29,245 bases of DNA from Bacillota bacterium (GTDB taxonomy: Bacteria; Bacillota; Clostridia; Saccharofermentanales; Saccharofermentanaceae). The translations under genes were made by a program, and so were the position numbers. The stretch spans positions 1 to 29,245 of the forward strand of contig JAEWUD010000023.1 in assembly GCA_023397475.1 (NCBI GenBank). Reading direction: 5' to 3'. The notes under the pieces are model-generated. The model was not told the origin of the DNA. It saw only the letters and a list, made by a program, of their open reading frames with translations, and ran no database searches. Within the stretch, counting starts at the first letter, position 1. Each line of letters starts with the position of its first letter. Of this stretch, positions 7,687-14,681 are shown one piece after another.

Positions 7687-8028
7687 TTACTTCTCGCGAG
7701 GAATAACCGTATTGATCGCGCTCTTCTTGAAGGTGATCATCGTGTACGCGACGCTCGTGGAAATCGTAACTTCGTCTTCCTTGATGTTCGCGATTGTTCC
7801 GGAGACCCCACCGATGGTCACGACCTGATCACCGACTGCCATCTTGGAAACCTGCTCCTTCAGTTCTTTGTCACGCTTGCGCTGCGGACGGATCGTGAAG
7901 AAATACATGGCAACAACAAGAAGCAGGATGAATCCACCCATCATGAGTGTGTTCGTCATCGGGTCAATCTCGGCACCTGTCGCGCTCGTTCCTGTCGTCG
8001 CAGTGAGTAACACGTTAAGGAAAATCAT
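7687..8028 (-). CDS. yajC: Preprotein translocase accessory subunit YajC
   Basis: A 113-residue inner membrane protein of the Sec translocon accessory complex. A single membrane helix (about residues 29-46, LMMGGFILLLVVAMYFF) is followed by the family signature TIRPQRKRDKELKEQ and a soluble KOW-like region with VGDQVVTIGGVSGTI. The start at ATG 8028 is chosen for GGAGG five bases upstream; an in-frame ATG at 8067 would add 13 residues but has no ribosome binding site. yajC is usually followed by secD and secF; here the SCIFF peptide gene follows instead. tgt and queA lie upstream, a common arrangement. Confidence 0.93.
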   Translation of the reverse strand: MIFLNVLLTATTGTSATGAEIDPMTNTLMMGGFILLLVVAMYFFTIRPQRKRDKELKEQVSKMAVGDQVVTIGGVSGTIANIKEDEVTISTSVAYTMITFKKSAINTVIPREK

Positions 8029-8040
8029 ATCTGCCTCCAT

Positions 8041-8058
8041 ACGGCGCTTAATCGCCGT
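8041..8058 (-). promoter_or_regulatory. GC-rich hairpin in the yajC leader
   Basis: ACGGCG and CGCCGT form a perfect six-base-pair stem with a six-base loop, ending three bases before the GGAGG site of yajC. It could influence translation start. No T-run follows, so it is not a terminator. Confidence 0.4.
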
Positions 8059-8081
8059 TTCTATCATAAAAATGCTAGTCT

Positions 8082-8111
8082 ATTCTATCATTATCCGTTT
8101 CGACAATGCAA
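8082..8111 (-). promoter_or_regulatory. Predicted promoter for yajC and the SCIFF genes
   Basis: Minus strand TTGCAT (8106-8111), 18-base spacer, TAGAAT (8082-8087) with an extended -10 TG one base before. It lies in the tgt-yajC gap; the predicted start is near 8075, giving a leader of about 47 bases to the yajC ATG. Confidence 0.55.
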
Positions 8112-8131
8112 GAAGATTGCGAAAACGATCC

Positions 8132-9277
8132 TTAAATCTTCTTCTTATATCCGAAAGTTTCAAAGAATTCATTGCGGAAATCTAAGAGTCGGTCGTTACG
8201 GATCGCCTCCCGGACATCCTCCATCAATTTCAGAAGGAAATGGAGATTGTGCCACGAACACAGTCGAAGTCCGAACATCTCGTCCGCCTTAAGCAAATGG
8301 CGGATATACGCACGGGTATAATTCTTACAGACGTAGCAGTCACATTCATCTTCGATGGGTGTGAAATCACGTGCGCATTTCGCGTCGCGTACGATCAGGC
8401 GGCCTTTTCGCGTGAGAACGGTACCGTTACGACCGATACGGGTCGGAATGACGCAGTCAAACATATCGATCCCGCGAATAGCGCCCTCGATCAGGTAGTC
8501 CGGGGTACCGACGCCCATCAGGTAACGTGGCTTATCCCATGGCATCAGCGGAACTGTCTCCTCCAGCATGTCATACATCAGGTGCCCCGGCTCACCCACC
8601 GATAATCCTCCGATCGCGTAACCCGGCAGATCAAAGGACGTGATCTCGCGAGCACTCTGGCGACGTAATTCTCCGTACGTGCTTCCCTGAATAATGCCGA
8701 ACAACGCTTGCGTCTTCTGTGTATCGTGCGAGCTAATACAACGTTCAAGCCAGCGCGTTGTGCGCTCAAGTGAACGCTTGGCATAGTGGTAATCGGCAGG
8801 ATACGGTGTGCATTCATCGAAAGCCATGATGATGTCAGAGCCAAGATCGTGTTGGATCGCCATCGATTTCTCCGGGGTAAGGAAGTGCTTGGAGCCATCG
8901 ATATGAGACTTGAAATGCACGCCCTCCTCAGTGATATCCTTCGGTTTTGCCAGAGAAAATACCTGAAATCCACCGCTGTCGGTGAGGATCGCGCGTTTCC
9001 AGTTCATAAAACGGTGCAATCCGCCGGCCTCTGCAACAATCGAGCTTCCGGGTCGCATCCATAGATGATAGGTATTCGACAAGATGATGCCTGCACCCAT
9101 CCCGGCGATTTCTTCCGGTGACATCCCCTTGACCGTCGCTTGTGTTCCAACCGGCATGAACGCCGGCGTATCGAAAGATCCGTGCGGCGTATGCATACGT
9201 CCGAGTCTTGCGCCGGACTGGGCGCAGGTATGAATATGTTCGTAATAAACAGGCGGTCGGTTCTCGCTCTTTGTCAT
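8132..9277 (-). CDS. tgt: tRNA-guanine transglycosylase
   Basis: A 381-residue enzyme that exchanges guanine 34 for the queuine precursor preQ1 in GUN-anticodon tRNAs. Visible are LTDSGGFQVFSL with the catalytic acid D100, GGLSVGEPG near 223-231, the nucleophile D271 in GIDMFDCVIPTR, and the zinc site C312, C314, C317, H343. Length is normal. The start ATG at 9277 has AAGGAG six bases upstream; a longer in-frame opening to 9364 runs into queA and lacks a binding site. The AAGGAG overlaps the end of queA, 10 bases after which tgt starts, so the pair is one unit. Downstream is yajC. Confidence 0.97.
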   Translation of the reverse strand: MTKSENRPPVYYEHIHTCAQSGARLGRMHTPHGSFDTPAFMPVGTQATVKGMSPEEIAGMGAGIILSNTYHLWMRPGSSIVAEAGGLHRFMNWKRAILTDSGGFQVFSLAKPKDITEEGVHFKSHIDGSKHFLTPEKSMAIQHDLGSDIIMAFDECTPYPADYHYAKRSLERTTRWLERCISSHDTQKTQALFGIIQGSTYGELRRQSAREITSFDLPGYAIGGLSVGEPGHLMYDMLEETVPLMPWDKPRYLMGVGTPDYLIEGAIRGIDMFDCVIPTRIGRNGTVLTRKGRLIVRDAKCARDFTPIEDECDCYVCKNYTRAYIRHLLKADEMFGLRLCSWHNLHFLLKLMEDVREAIRNDRLLDFRNEFFETFGYKKKI

Positions 9278-9287
9278 GATTTGCTCC

Positions 9288-10325
9288 TTATATTGTCTTC
9301 TTCTCAATGAACATCGCGTCGCCAAAACTGAAGAAACGGTAACGCCGGCGAATGGCTTCCTCATACGCAGCCAGAACGTGCTCCCGACCGGCCAGTGCGC
9401 TGATTAACATAATCAACGTCGACTCCGGAAGATGAAAATTTGTAATCAATGCGTCGATGGCTCGAAAAGAGTATCCGGGATAAATGAAGATATCCGTCCA
9501 TCCGGACGCGGGCCGCATCTCGGGATCTCTCGAAGCGACGGTCTCGAGCGTACGGCAACTCGTTGTTCCGACCGCGATAATGCGTCCGCCGTTTTCTCGC
9601 GCTCTTCGAATCTTCTGCGACGCTTCTCCGGAGAACTCGAACCACTCGGAATGCATCACATGTTCCGTAATCTCCCCGCTCTTGACCGGGCGGAATGTAC
9701 CGAGCCCGACATGCAGGGTCACCTCACAAATATCTACCCCCATGCCTCGAATGGTATCGAGAAGTTCAGGTGTAAAATGAAGACCTGCCGTCGGCGCTGC
9801 TGCCGATCCGGGGTCTTTGGCATAAACCGTCTGGTATCGCTCGCGGTCCTCCAGTTGCTCATGAATATATGGCGGCAACGGCATCGATCCGGCCTTATCC
9901 AGAACTTCCTCCCAGATACCCTCAAAAAAGAAACGGACGAGACGATTTCCTGTTTCCAGAACCTCCTCAATCCTCGCGGTCAAGATACCTTCGATGAAGA
10001 CAATCTCATGTCCGACGCGAGCCTTCTTGCCGGGACGCACGATTGTCTCCCAGAGATCTCTCTCTTTACGGTGCAAGAGAAGTATCTCAACCGCGGATCC
10101 GGTATCGGCTCGCACTCCGAGAAGGCGCGCGGGAATCACACGCGTGTTATTAAGCACGAGACAGTCACCGCACTTAAGCAGCGTCGGTAGATCGCGGAAG
10201 TACAGATGCTCCGTCTTCCCTGTATCGCCGTTAAGCGTCAGAAGTCGCGAATCCGATCGCTTCTCGAGAGGATGTTGTGCAATCAGTTCTTCCGGTAAGT
10301 CATAAAAAAAATCACTCGTTCTCAT
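9288..10325 (-). CDS. queA: S-adenosylmethionine:tRNA ribosyltransferase-isomerase
   Basis: A 345-residue enzyme that transfers and isomerises the ribosyl group of SAM to preQ1-tRNA, giving epoxyqueuosine. The start MRTSDFFYDLPEELIAQHP is the standard N-terminus of QueA, and LVLNNTRVIPARL and PTAGLHFTPELL are family signatures. Length is normal. I prefer ATG at 10325; an in-frame TTG at 10334 lies within the predicted promoter. No Shine-Dalgarno is visible, and the predicted transcription start lies about two bases before the ATG, so the mRNA may be effectively leaderless. Divergent from dapA; followed by tgt ten bases on. Confidence 0.95.
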   Translation of the reverse strand: MRTSDFFYDLPEELIAQHPLEKRSDSRLLTLNGDTGKTEHLYFRDLPTLLKCGDCLVLNNTRVIPARLLGVRADTGSAVEILLLHRKERDLWETIVRPGKKARVGHEIVFIEGILTARIEEVLETGNRLVRFFFEGIWEEVLDKAGSMPLPPYIHEQLEDRERYQTVYAKDPGSAAAPTAGLHFTPELLDTIRGMGVDICEVTLHVGLGTFRPVKSGEITEHVMHSEWFEFSGEASQKIRRARENGGRIIAVGTTSCRTLETVASRDPEMRPASGWTDIFIYPGYSFRAIDALITNFHLPESTLIMLISALAGREHVLAAYEEAIRRRYRFFSFGDAMFIEKKTI

Positions 10326-10333
10326 AGGATGCA

Positions 10334-10363
10334 ATTATAGTATAGAATTGACGCCTGTGTACA
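10334..10363 (-). promoter_or_regulatory. Predicted queA-tgt promoter
   Basis: Minus strand TGTACA (10358-10363), 18-base spacer, TATAAT (10334-10339). The predicted start is near 10327, two bases from the queA ATG. Its -35 lies inside the spacer of the dapA promoter on the other strand. Confidence 0.55.
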
Positions 10364-10377
10364 GTAGATGCTATGAT
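10348..10377 (+). promoter_or_regulatory. Predicted dapA promoter
   Basis: TTGACG (10348-10353), 18-base spacer, TATGAT (10372-10377). The predicted start is near 10384. It overlaps the divergent queA promoter, so the two may compete for polymerase. Confidence 0.55.
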
Positions 10378-10383
10378 TTATTG

Positions 10384-10412
10384 ATGTCCGAAAAATGGAC
10401 ATTTTATTTTTT
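10384..10412 (+). promoter_or_regulatory. 5' hairpin with U-tract in the dapA leader
   Basis: ATGTCC (10384-10389) pairs with GGACAT (10397-10402) across a seven-base loop, followed by TTTATTTTTT. It begins at the predicted first base of the transcript, too early for normal termination, so a 5' stabilising stem or control of the overlapping small frame is more likely. Confidence 0.4.
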
Positions 10413-10443
10413 CATAACGAATGAAATGGAGGGAATAACATGA
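10384..10443 (+). CDS. Possible 19-residue leader peptide overlapping the dapA start
   Basis: An ATG at the predicted transcription start opens a 19-codon frame (begins MSEKW, ends MEGIT) whose TGA overlaps the dapA ATG as ATGA. There is no ribosome binding site, so it would be translated as a leaderless frame, then coupled to dapA. It contains only one lysine codon, so it does not look like a classic lysine-attenuation peptide. It could equally be a chance frame in an AT-rich leader. Confidence 0.25.
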   Translation: MSEKWTFYFFITNEMEGIT

Positions 10444-11330
10444 AGAAGCCTGTTTTTGTCGGTTGCGCCACTGCGATCATCACACCTTTTTCGAAGGAGG
10501 GCGTCGATTATAAGAAACTCGCGGATCTTGTGAACTTCCAAATAGAGAATAATGTCGACGCGATCGTCGCGTGCGGAACAACGGGGGAAGCCTCGACGAT
10601 GCCGGACGCCGAGCATCTCAAGGTCATCGAGTTTGTCGTACGTGAGGTAAACGGTCGTGTTCCTGTCATCGCCGGTACCAGCAGCAACGATACGCGCCAT
10701 GGTGTTGAGCTCTGCAAAGAGGCGACCGCTCTCGGCGCCAACGCTTTACTGTCGGTAACACCTTACTACAACAAGACCTCACAGGAAGGGCTTTACCGTC
10801 ATTTCGCCGCGATGGCCGAATCGACGGACCTTCCGATCATCCTCTATAACGTACCGTCCCGTACAAACCTCAATCTCAATCCCTGTACGATCAAGCGTCT
10901 CTCCGAGATCCCGAACATTGCGGCGATCAAGGAATGTAATCTTTTACAGGTTCCTGAGGTTGCGCGTCTTGTCGGTGACGATTTGGTTCTGTATTCCGGC
11001 GAGGATGGACTTGTCGTACCGATGCTCTCACTTGGCGCCGTAGGTGTCATATCTGTCGCATCCCATATCATCCCTCGCGAGATGAGCCGGATCGTGCATG
11101 CCTTTCTCGAAGGGAAGGTCGAAGAATCCAGAGAGCTTCAGCTTCGCTATCTTCCTCTCATCTGCGCTCTCTTCTCCGATGTCAGTCCGATTCCCGTCAA
11201 GGAAGCACTGAACCTTCTCGGCTGGGATATCGGCCACTGCAGAATGCCTTTGGTTGACATGTCAGACGAAGGCAAGAAGAAACTTGCGGATGTTCTGTCT
11301 TCGTACGATCTCTCGCAATATACGCGATAA
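10440..11330 (+). CDS. dapA: 4-hydroxy-tetrahydrodipicolinate synthase
   Basis: A 296-residue TIM-barrel lyase that condenses pyruvate with aspartate semialdehyde, the first step committed to diaminopimelate and lysine. The Schiff-base lysine is K164 (AAIKECN), with Y136 (ILYNVPSRTN), T47-T48 (GTTGEAS), Y110 and R141 completing the active site. Length is normal. GGAGGG lies six bases before the ATG. dapB follows 23 bases after the stop, so the two form an operon. Divergent from queA. Confidence 0.97.
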   Translation: MKKPVFVGCATAIITPFSKEGVDYKKLADLVNFQIENNVDAIVACGTTGEASTMPDAEHLKVIEFVVREVNGRVPVIAGTSSNDTRHGVELCKEATALGANALLSVTPYYNKTSQEGLYRHFAAMAESTDLPIILYNVPSRTNLNLNPCTIKRLSEIPNIAAIKECNLLQVPEVARLVGDDLVLYSGEDGLVVPMLSLGAVGVISVASHIIPREMSRIVHAFLEGKVEESRELQLRYLPLICALFSDVSPIPVKEALNLLGWDIGHCRMPLVDMSDEGKKKLADVLSSYDLSQYTR

Positions 11331-11353
11331 TTTTCGCGATCGGAGGATCCTCT

Positions 11354-12115
11354 ATGTCTCCTGTACGAGTATTCCTGAACGGCTGTAACGGCCGTATGGG
11401 CAAGGTTATTGTCGACATGTGTTCTGCGGACAATCAGATCGTTATCGTGGCCGGTGCCGATCCGAATTCGGCAAATGCGTCTTTTCCCGTCTACGCGACC
11501 GCTACGGACTGCGTTGAGGATTTCGATGTTATCATCGACTTTTCTCACCTGTCTGCACTTCCGGGCGTGATGCAATTAGCGAAAGATCGCAAGAAGCCTC
11601 TCGTTCTGTGTACGACCGGTCTCACCGAGGATCACAAGAAGGCTTTGTTCGAACTATCTTCGGAGGTTCCGGTCTTCTTTTCGGGCAACATGTCTCTCGG
11701 AATCAATGTCTTGATTCGACTCGCCAAGCAAGCGGCTGCGATTCTTTATCCGGACTTTGATATTGAATTGATCGAAGCACATCACAACCAGAAGCTGGAC
11801 GCACCTTCGGGTACAGCCTTAATGATTGCTGATGCGGTCAATGAGACCCTCGATCACAAACTCGAATACGTTTACGATCGTCATGCGGAACTGAAGAAGC
11901 GTGACAAGAAAGAACTCGGAATTCATGCGATACGCGGCGGCGGAATTATCGGAGAACATTCGCTGCTATTTGCGGGTCCCGAAGAAGTCCTGACCATCTC
12001 TCACAGTGCGTCAACGCGCAATGTCTTTGCCCGCGGCGCTGTGGCGGCCGCCAAATTCATGGCCGGCAAAGCTCCCGGACTTTATTCCATGACGGATCTC
12101 GTCGCAGAGATCTAA
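11354..12115 (+). CDS. dapB: 4-hydroxy-tetrahydrodipicolinate reductase
   Basis: A 253-residue NAD(P)H-dependent reductase acting right after DapA. The Rossmann motif NGCNGRMGKV (9-18) and the signature EAHHNQKLDAPSGT (141-154), with catalytic H143 and K147, are present. Length is slightly shorter than the E. coli enzyme and typical of Firmicutes. GGAGG lies seven bases before the ATG. The operon ends at a strong hairpin 23 bases after the stop. Confidence 0.97.
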   Translation: MSPVRVFLNGCNGRMGKVIVDMCSADNQIVIVAGADPNSANASFPVYATATDCVEDFDVIIDFSHLSALPGVMQLAKDRKKPLVLCTTGLTEDHKKALFELSSEVPVFFSGNMSLGINVLIRLAKQAAAILYPDFDIELIEAHHNQKLDAPSGTALMIADAVNETLDHKLEYVYDRHAELKKRDKKELGIHAIRGGGIIGEHSLLFAGPEEVLTISHSASTRNVFARGAVAAAKFMAGKAPGLYSMTDLVAEI

Positions 12116-12138
12116 TCAAGTCTTGATCAACAAAGATA

Positions 12139-12172
12139 AAACTGCCCCGGGGTACAATCCTCGGGGCAGTTT
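12139..12172. terminator. Bidirectional terminator between dapB and the membrane protein gene
   Basis: A 14-base-pair GC-rich stem (AAACTGCCCCGGGG with CCTCGGGGCAGTTT, one G-U pair) encloses a six-base loop. The plus strand continues TTTCTGTT, the minus strand TTTTATCTTTG, so it can end the dap operon and the converging minus-strand unit. Confidence 0.85.
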
Positions 12173-12220
12173 CTGTTCAATCCAAGTTGCGATAAATAAG
12201 ACGAATAACCGGAACTCTGA

Positions 12221-13255
12221 TTAAGATTCTTCCCTTGCATCGTCTTCGAGATCTTCGACTTGCATCGCTTGCTCATTGGCGACTGAAGTCGATTCGTCTG
12301 TCTCGGCATTTGTGTCGGTGTTGCTGTCAGAAGCATCATCGGTAGATTGCGATTCATTCTTCGAAAGAATGAATCGCTCGATTTGACGCCAGACGAATAG
12401 CGTATTCAGAAGATGTACCAAAGAAAATGCGAAGAAACCATAGAAAATAAGAGCAGCGATAAGTCCGATGCTTGAGAAACTGAAGATCATAATTCCCGGA
12501 ATCAAGCCGAGAATTACGATATCAATGACCACGACTCCGATCGTCTGGGGAAAGCGGGCAATAAACAAAAGCGCTGCGTTCCGATAGACCTGAGTCAGTT
12601 TCAAGTTCACAGATGCGATTAACGGATAAACATAAATCTGAACACACATCAGAAAAACAAAGAGCACAGAGAACACGGAAAAAAGAATCTCCGTAAATGT
12701 ATTCTTCTCCAGTGTGTTGTAAAAACCGATATTAAAAACTAAAATTACCGTCAGAATCAGCGATATAAAAGTCGCTCCCATAGACTGCTTCCAGTCTCTC
12801 TTCAGAGCTGTGAGAAAATCGGACCAGAGCATCGTGGGCTTCTTCGCGACGAGATTCCGATAAACATAGGAAAGAGCAGACTGGATCGGCCCTACACATA
12901 CCAGCGTCATGCCGACGACAAAAAGAGAGACAAACATTACCAACGAAACATAGATCTGTGTCGTAACATCCGTACCCGGTGCCGTTTGTTCCGCTACGGT
13001 AGCGCCCAGAAGGGTAACAAGTTCCTTGATTCCCGAAGGAGACAACTTACTGTTGATAAACGGTAAAGTGAATACTGTCGCAATATACACCGCAGCAAGA
13101 GCAGGTATATTTGCCACAAGAAAGATAAGGTTCATGAAAACATTCTTGCCGAGTTTGGACCAATAAAGGTTAAGATACGTTCCTGCCGGTCCTCGCTTCT
13201 TGTCCGGAATATCCCGTTGTGGTGCGTCAACATCCATGAAGTTAAAAAATCCCAT
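12221..13255 (-). CDS. Polytopic membrane protein, DUF624/YesL-like, with acidic tail
   Basis: A 344-residue membrane protein. Six hydrophobic segments are seen at about 40-64, 101-123, 159-178, 187-211, 238-257 and 262-285. The NLIFLVANIPAL segment, a VGPIQSALSYVYRNLV motif after the second helix, and a following WSDF..L..DWK..M stretch resemble DUF624 (YesL) proteins, though this one is longer. Residues 299-344 form a low-complexity tail rich in Asp, Glu, Ser and Thr, probably cytoplasmic. Function is unknown; YesL relatives often lie near carbohydrate genes, which is not the case here. AGAGGT before the ATG supports the start. It lies 32 bases after trmFO but has its own predicted promoter. 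Confidence 0.65.
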   Translation of the reverse strand: MGFFNFMDVDAPQRDIPDKKRGPAGTYLNLYWSKLGKNVFMNLIFLVANIPALAAVYIATVFTLPFINSKLSPSGIKELVTLLGATVAEQTAPGTDVTTQIYVSLVMFVSLFVVGMTLVCVGPIQSALSYVYRNLVAKKPTMLWSDFLTALKRDWKQSMGATFISLILTVILVFNIGFYNTLEKNTFTEILFSVFSVLFVFLMCVQIYVYPLIASVNLKLTQVYRNAALLFIARFPQTIGVVVIDIVILGLIPGIMIFSFSSIGLIAALIFYGFFAFSLVHLLNTLFVWRQIERFILSKNESQSTDDASDSNTDTNAETDESTSVANEQAMQVEDLEDDAREES

Positions 13256-13286
13256 ATCTTACCTCTCTACGTTAAAACTCGATCCT

Positions 13287-13316
13287 ATTATACATCTTCC
13301 CCGAAAAAGCTTACAA
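13287..13316 (-). promoter_or_regulatory. Predicted promoter for the membrane protein gene, inside the trmFO end
   Basis: Minus strand TTGTAA (13311-13316), 18-base spacer, TATAAT (13287-13292). The -10 overlaps the trmFO stop codon. The predicted start near 13280 gives a leader of about 25 bases. Confidence 0.5.
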
Positions 13317-14625
13317 ACGATTTGCGTAGATCCCGCATTACGTCAAGTGATCGTTCGGCGTACTTCAAATACTTCTCTTTCTTCCCCTTCACACGATAGT
13401 CAAGGGGTCGTATCAGACCGAAATTCGCATTCATTGGCGAAAAAGCGCGAAGGCTCGGGTCCGAGATATAGGCGGCCATCGCACCCATCATTGTCTCATC
13501 CGGGAAAGATCCCGGTACGGACTCGCCTTTCGCCTGTGCCGCCGCATGAATTCCGGCGAGCATCCCCGAGGCAGACGATTCGATATATCCCTCGACACCG
13601 GTAATCTGTCCGGCGAAATAGATCCTCGGATTGGATAACAGGGAATAATCAGAGCCCAGAAGCCCCGGAGAATTCAAATATGTGTTGCGGTGCATGACGC
13701 CCATTCTTGCGAATTCTGCCTTGGCTAGTCCCGGGATCATACGAAAGACCCGCTCTTGCTCCGCAAACTTCAAGCGTGTCTGAAATCCGACGATATTATA
13801 CATCGAAGCGGAACGGTCATCCTGACGCAACTGAATGCAAGCATAGGGTTCACGACCCGTTCTCGGGTCGATGAGTCCAACGGGCTTCATAGGACCGTAA
13901 CGCATGGTATCCTTGCCGCGCTTTGCCATTGTCTCGATCGGCATGCATCCTTCGAATACTGTCTCTTTGTCAAAATCCTTGACACTGGCCAATTCAGCAG
14001 AGATCAGGGCATTCCAGAAAGCATCATACTCTTCTTCATTCATCGGGCAGTTCAGATAGTCGTCTCCTCCTTTACCATAGCGAGACATTGCAAAAACAAT
14101 CTCCCGATCAATGGACTCAGAGAAAAGAATCGGAGCGGCAGCGTCAAAAAAATGGAGTGTTTTATCTCCGATAAGCTTCTTAATATCTTCAAATAAAGCT
14201 CCGTCCGTCAAGGGCCCGGTGGCGATGACAACAATACCTTCGGCCGGTACCTGTTGAATCTCCCCATGCATGACCTCGATCAGCGGATGGTTTCGGATCG
14301 CATTTGTCACTTTATCCGAGAATTCCTCGCGATCAACCGCCAAGGCTCCGCCGGCGGGAACCGAACTTAGATCCGCAGAACTCATAATCAATGATCCCAT
14401 GATTCGCATCTCTTCTTTCAGAAGACCGACGGCATTCTCCAACTGATTGGATCGAAGCGAATTACTGCAGACCAATTCGGCAAACCCGGCCATATGATGT
14501 GCGTCTGAATATCGGATCGGTTTCATCTCATACAGCGTCACAGGAACGCCGGATCTTGCTATCTGCCAGGATGCCTCGCACCCGGCCAACCCGGCGCCTA
14601 TAACCGTTACCCTTTTGTCAGGCAT
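13288..14625 (-). CDS. trmFO: Folate-dependent tRNA uracil-54 C5-methyltransferase
   Basis: A 445-residue flavoprotein that makes ribothymidine at tRNA position 54 using methylenetetrahydrofolate and NAD(P)H, the Firmicute alternative to SAM-dependent TrmA. The FAD-binding motif VIGAGLAGCEAS is at 8-19. The two functional cysteines are C53 (ELVCSNSLRSN) and C227 (FEGCMPIE). Length is normal. GGAGG lies five bases before the ATG. It follows topA by 56 bases, the usual arrangement in Clostridia and Bacilli. Confidence 0.97.
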   Translation of the reverse strand: MPDKRVTVIGAGLAGCEASWQIARSGVPVTLYEMKPIRYSDAHHMAGFAELVCSNSLRSNQLENAVGLLKEEMRIMGSLIMSSADLSSVPAGGALAVDREEFSDKVTNAIRNHPLIEVMHGEIQQVPAEGIVVIATGPLTDGALFEDIKKLIGDKTLHFFDAAAPILFSESIDREIVFAMSRYGKGGDDYLNCPMNEEEYDAFWNALISAELASVKDFDKETVFEGCMPIETMAKRGKDTMRYGPMKPVGLIDPRTGREPYACIQLRQDDRSASMYNIVGFQTRLKFAEQERVFRMIPGLAKAEFARMGVMHRNTYLNSPGLLGSDYSLLSNPRIYFAGQITGVEGYIESSASGMLAGIHAAAQAKGESVPGSFPDETMMGAMAAYISDPSLRAFSPMNANFGLIRPLDYRVKGKKEKYLKYAERSLDVMRDLRKSFVSFFGEDV

Positions 14626-14681
14626 GATTTCCTCCGTCGAGAGTTGTTGTAGAAGTTCGTGTCAATTCAGCAGAACTCGAT

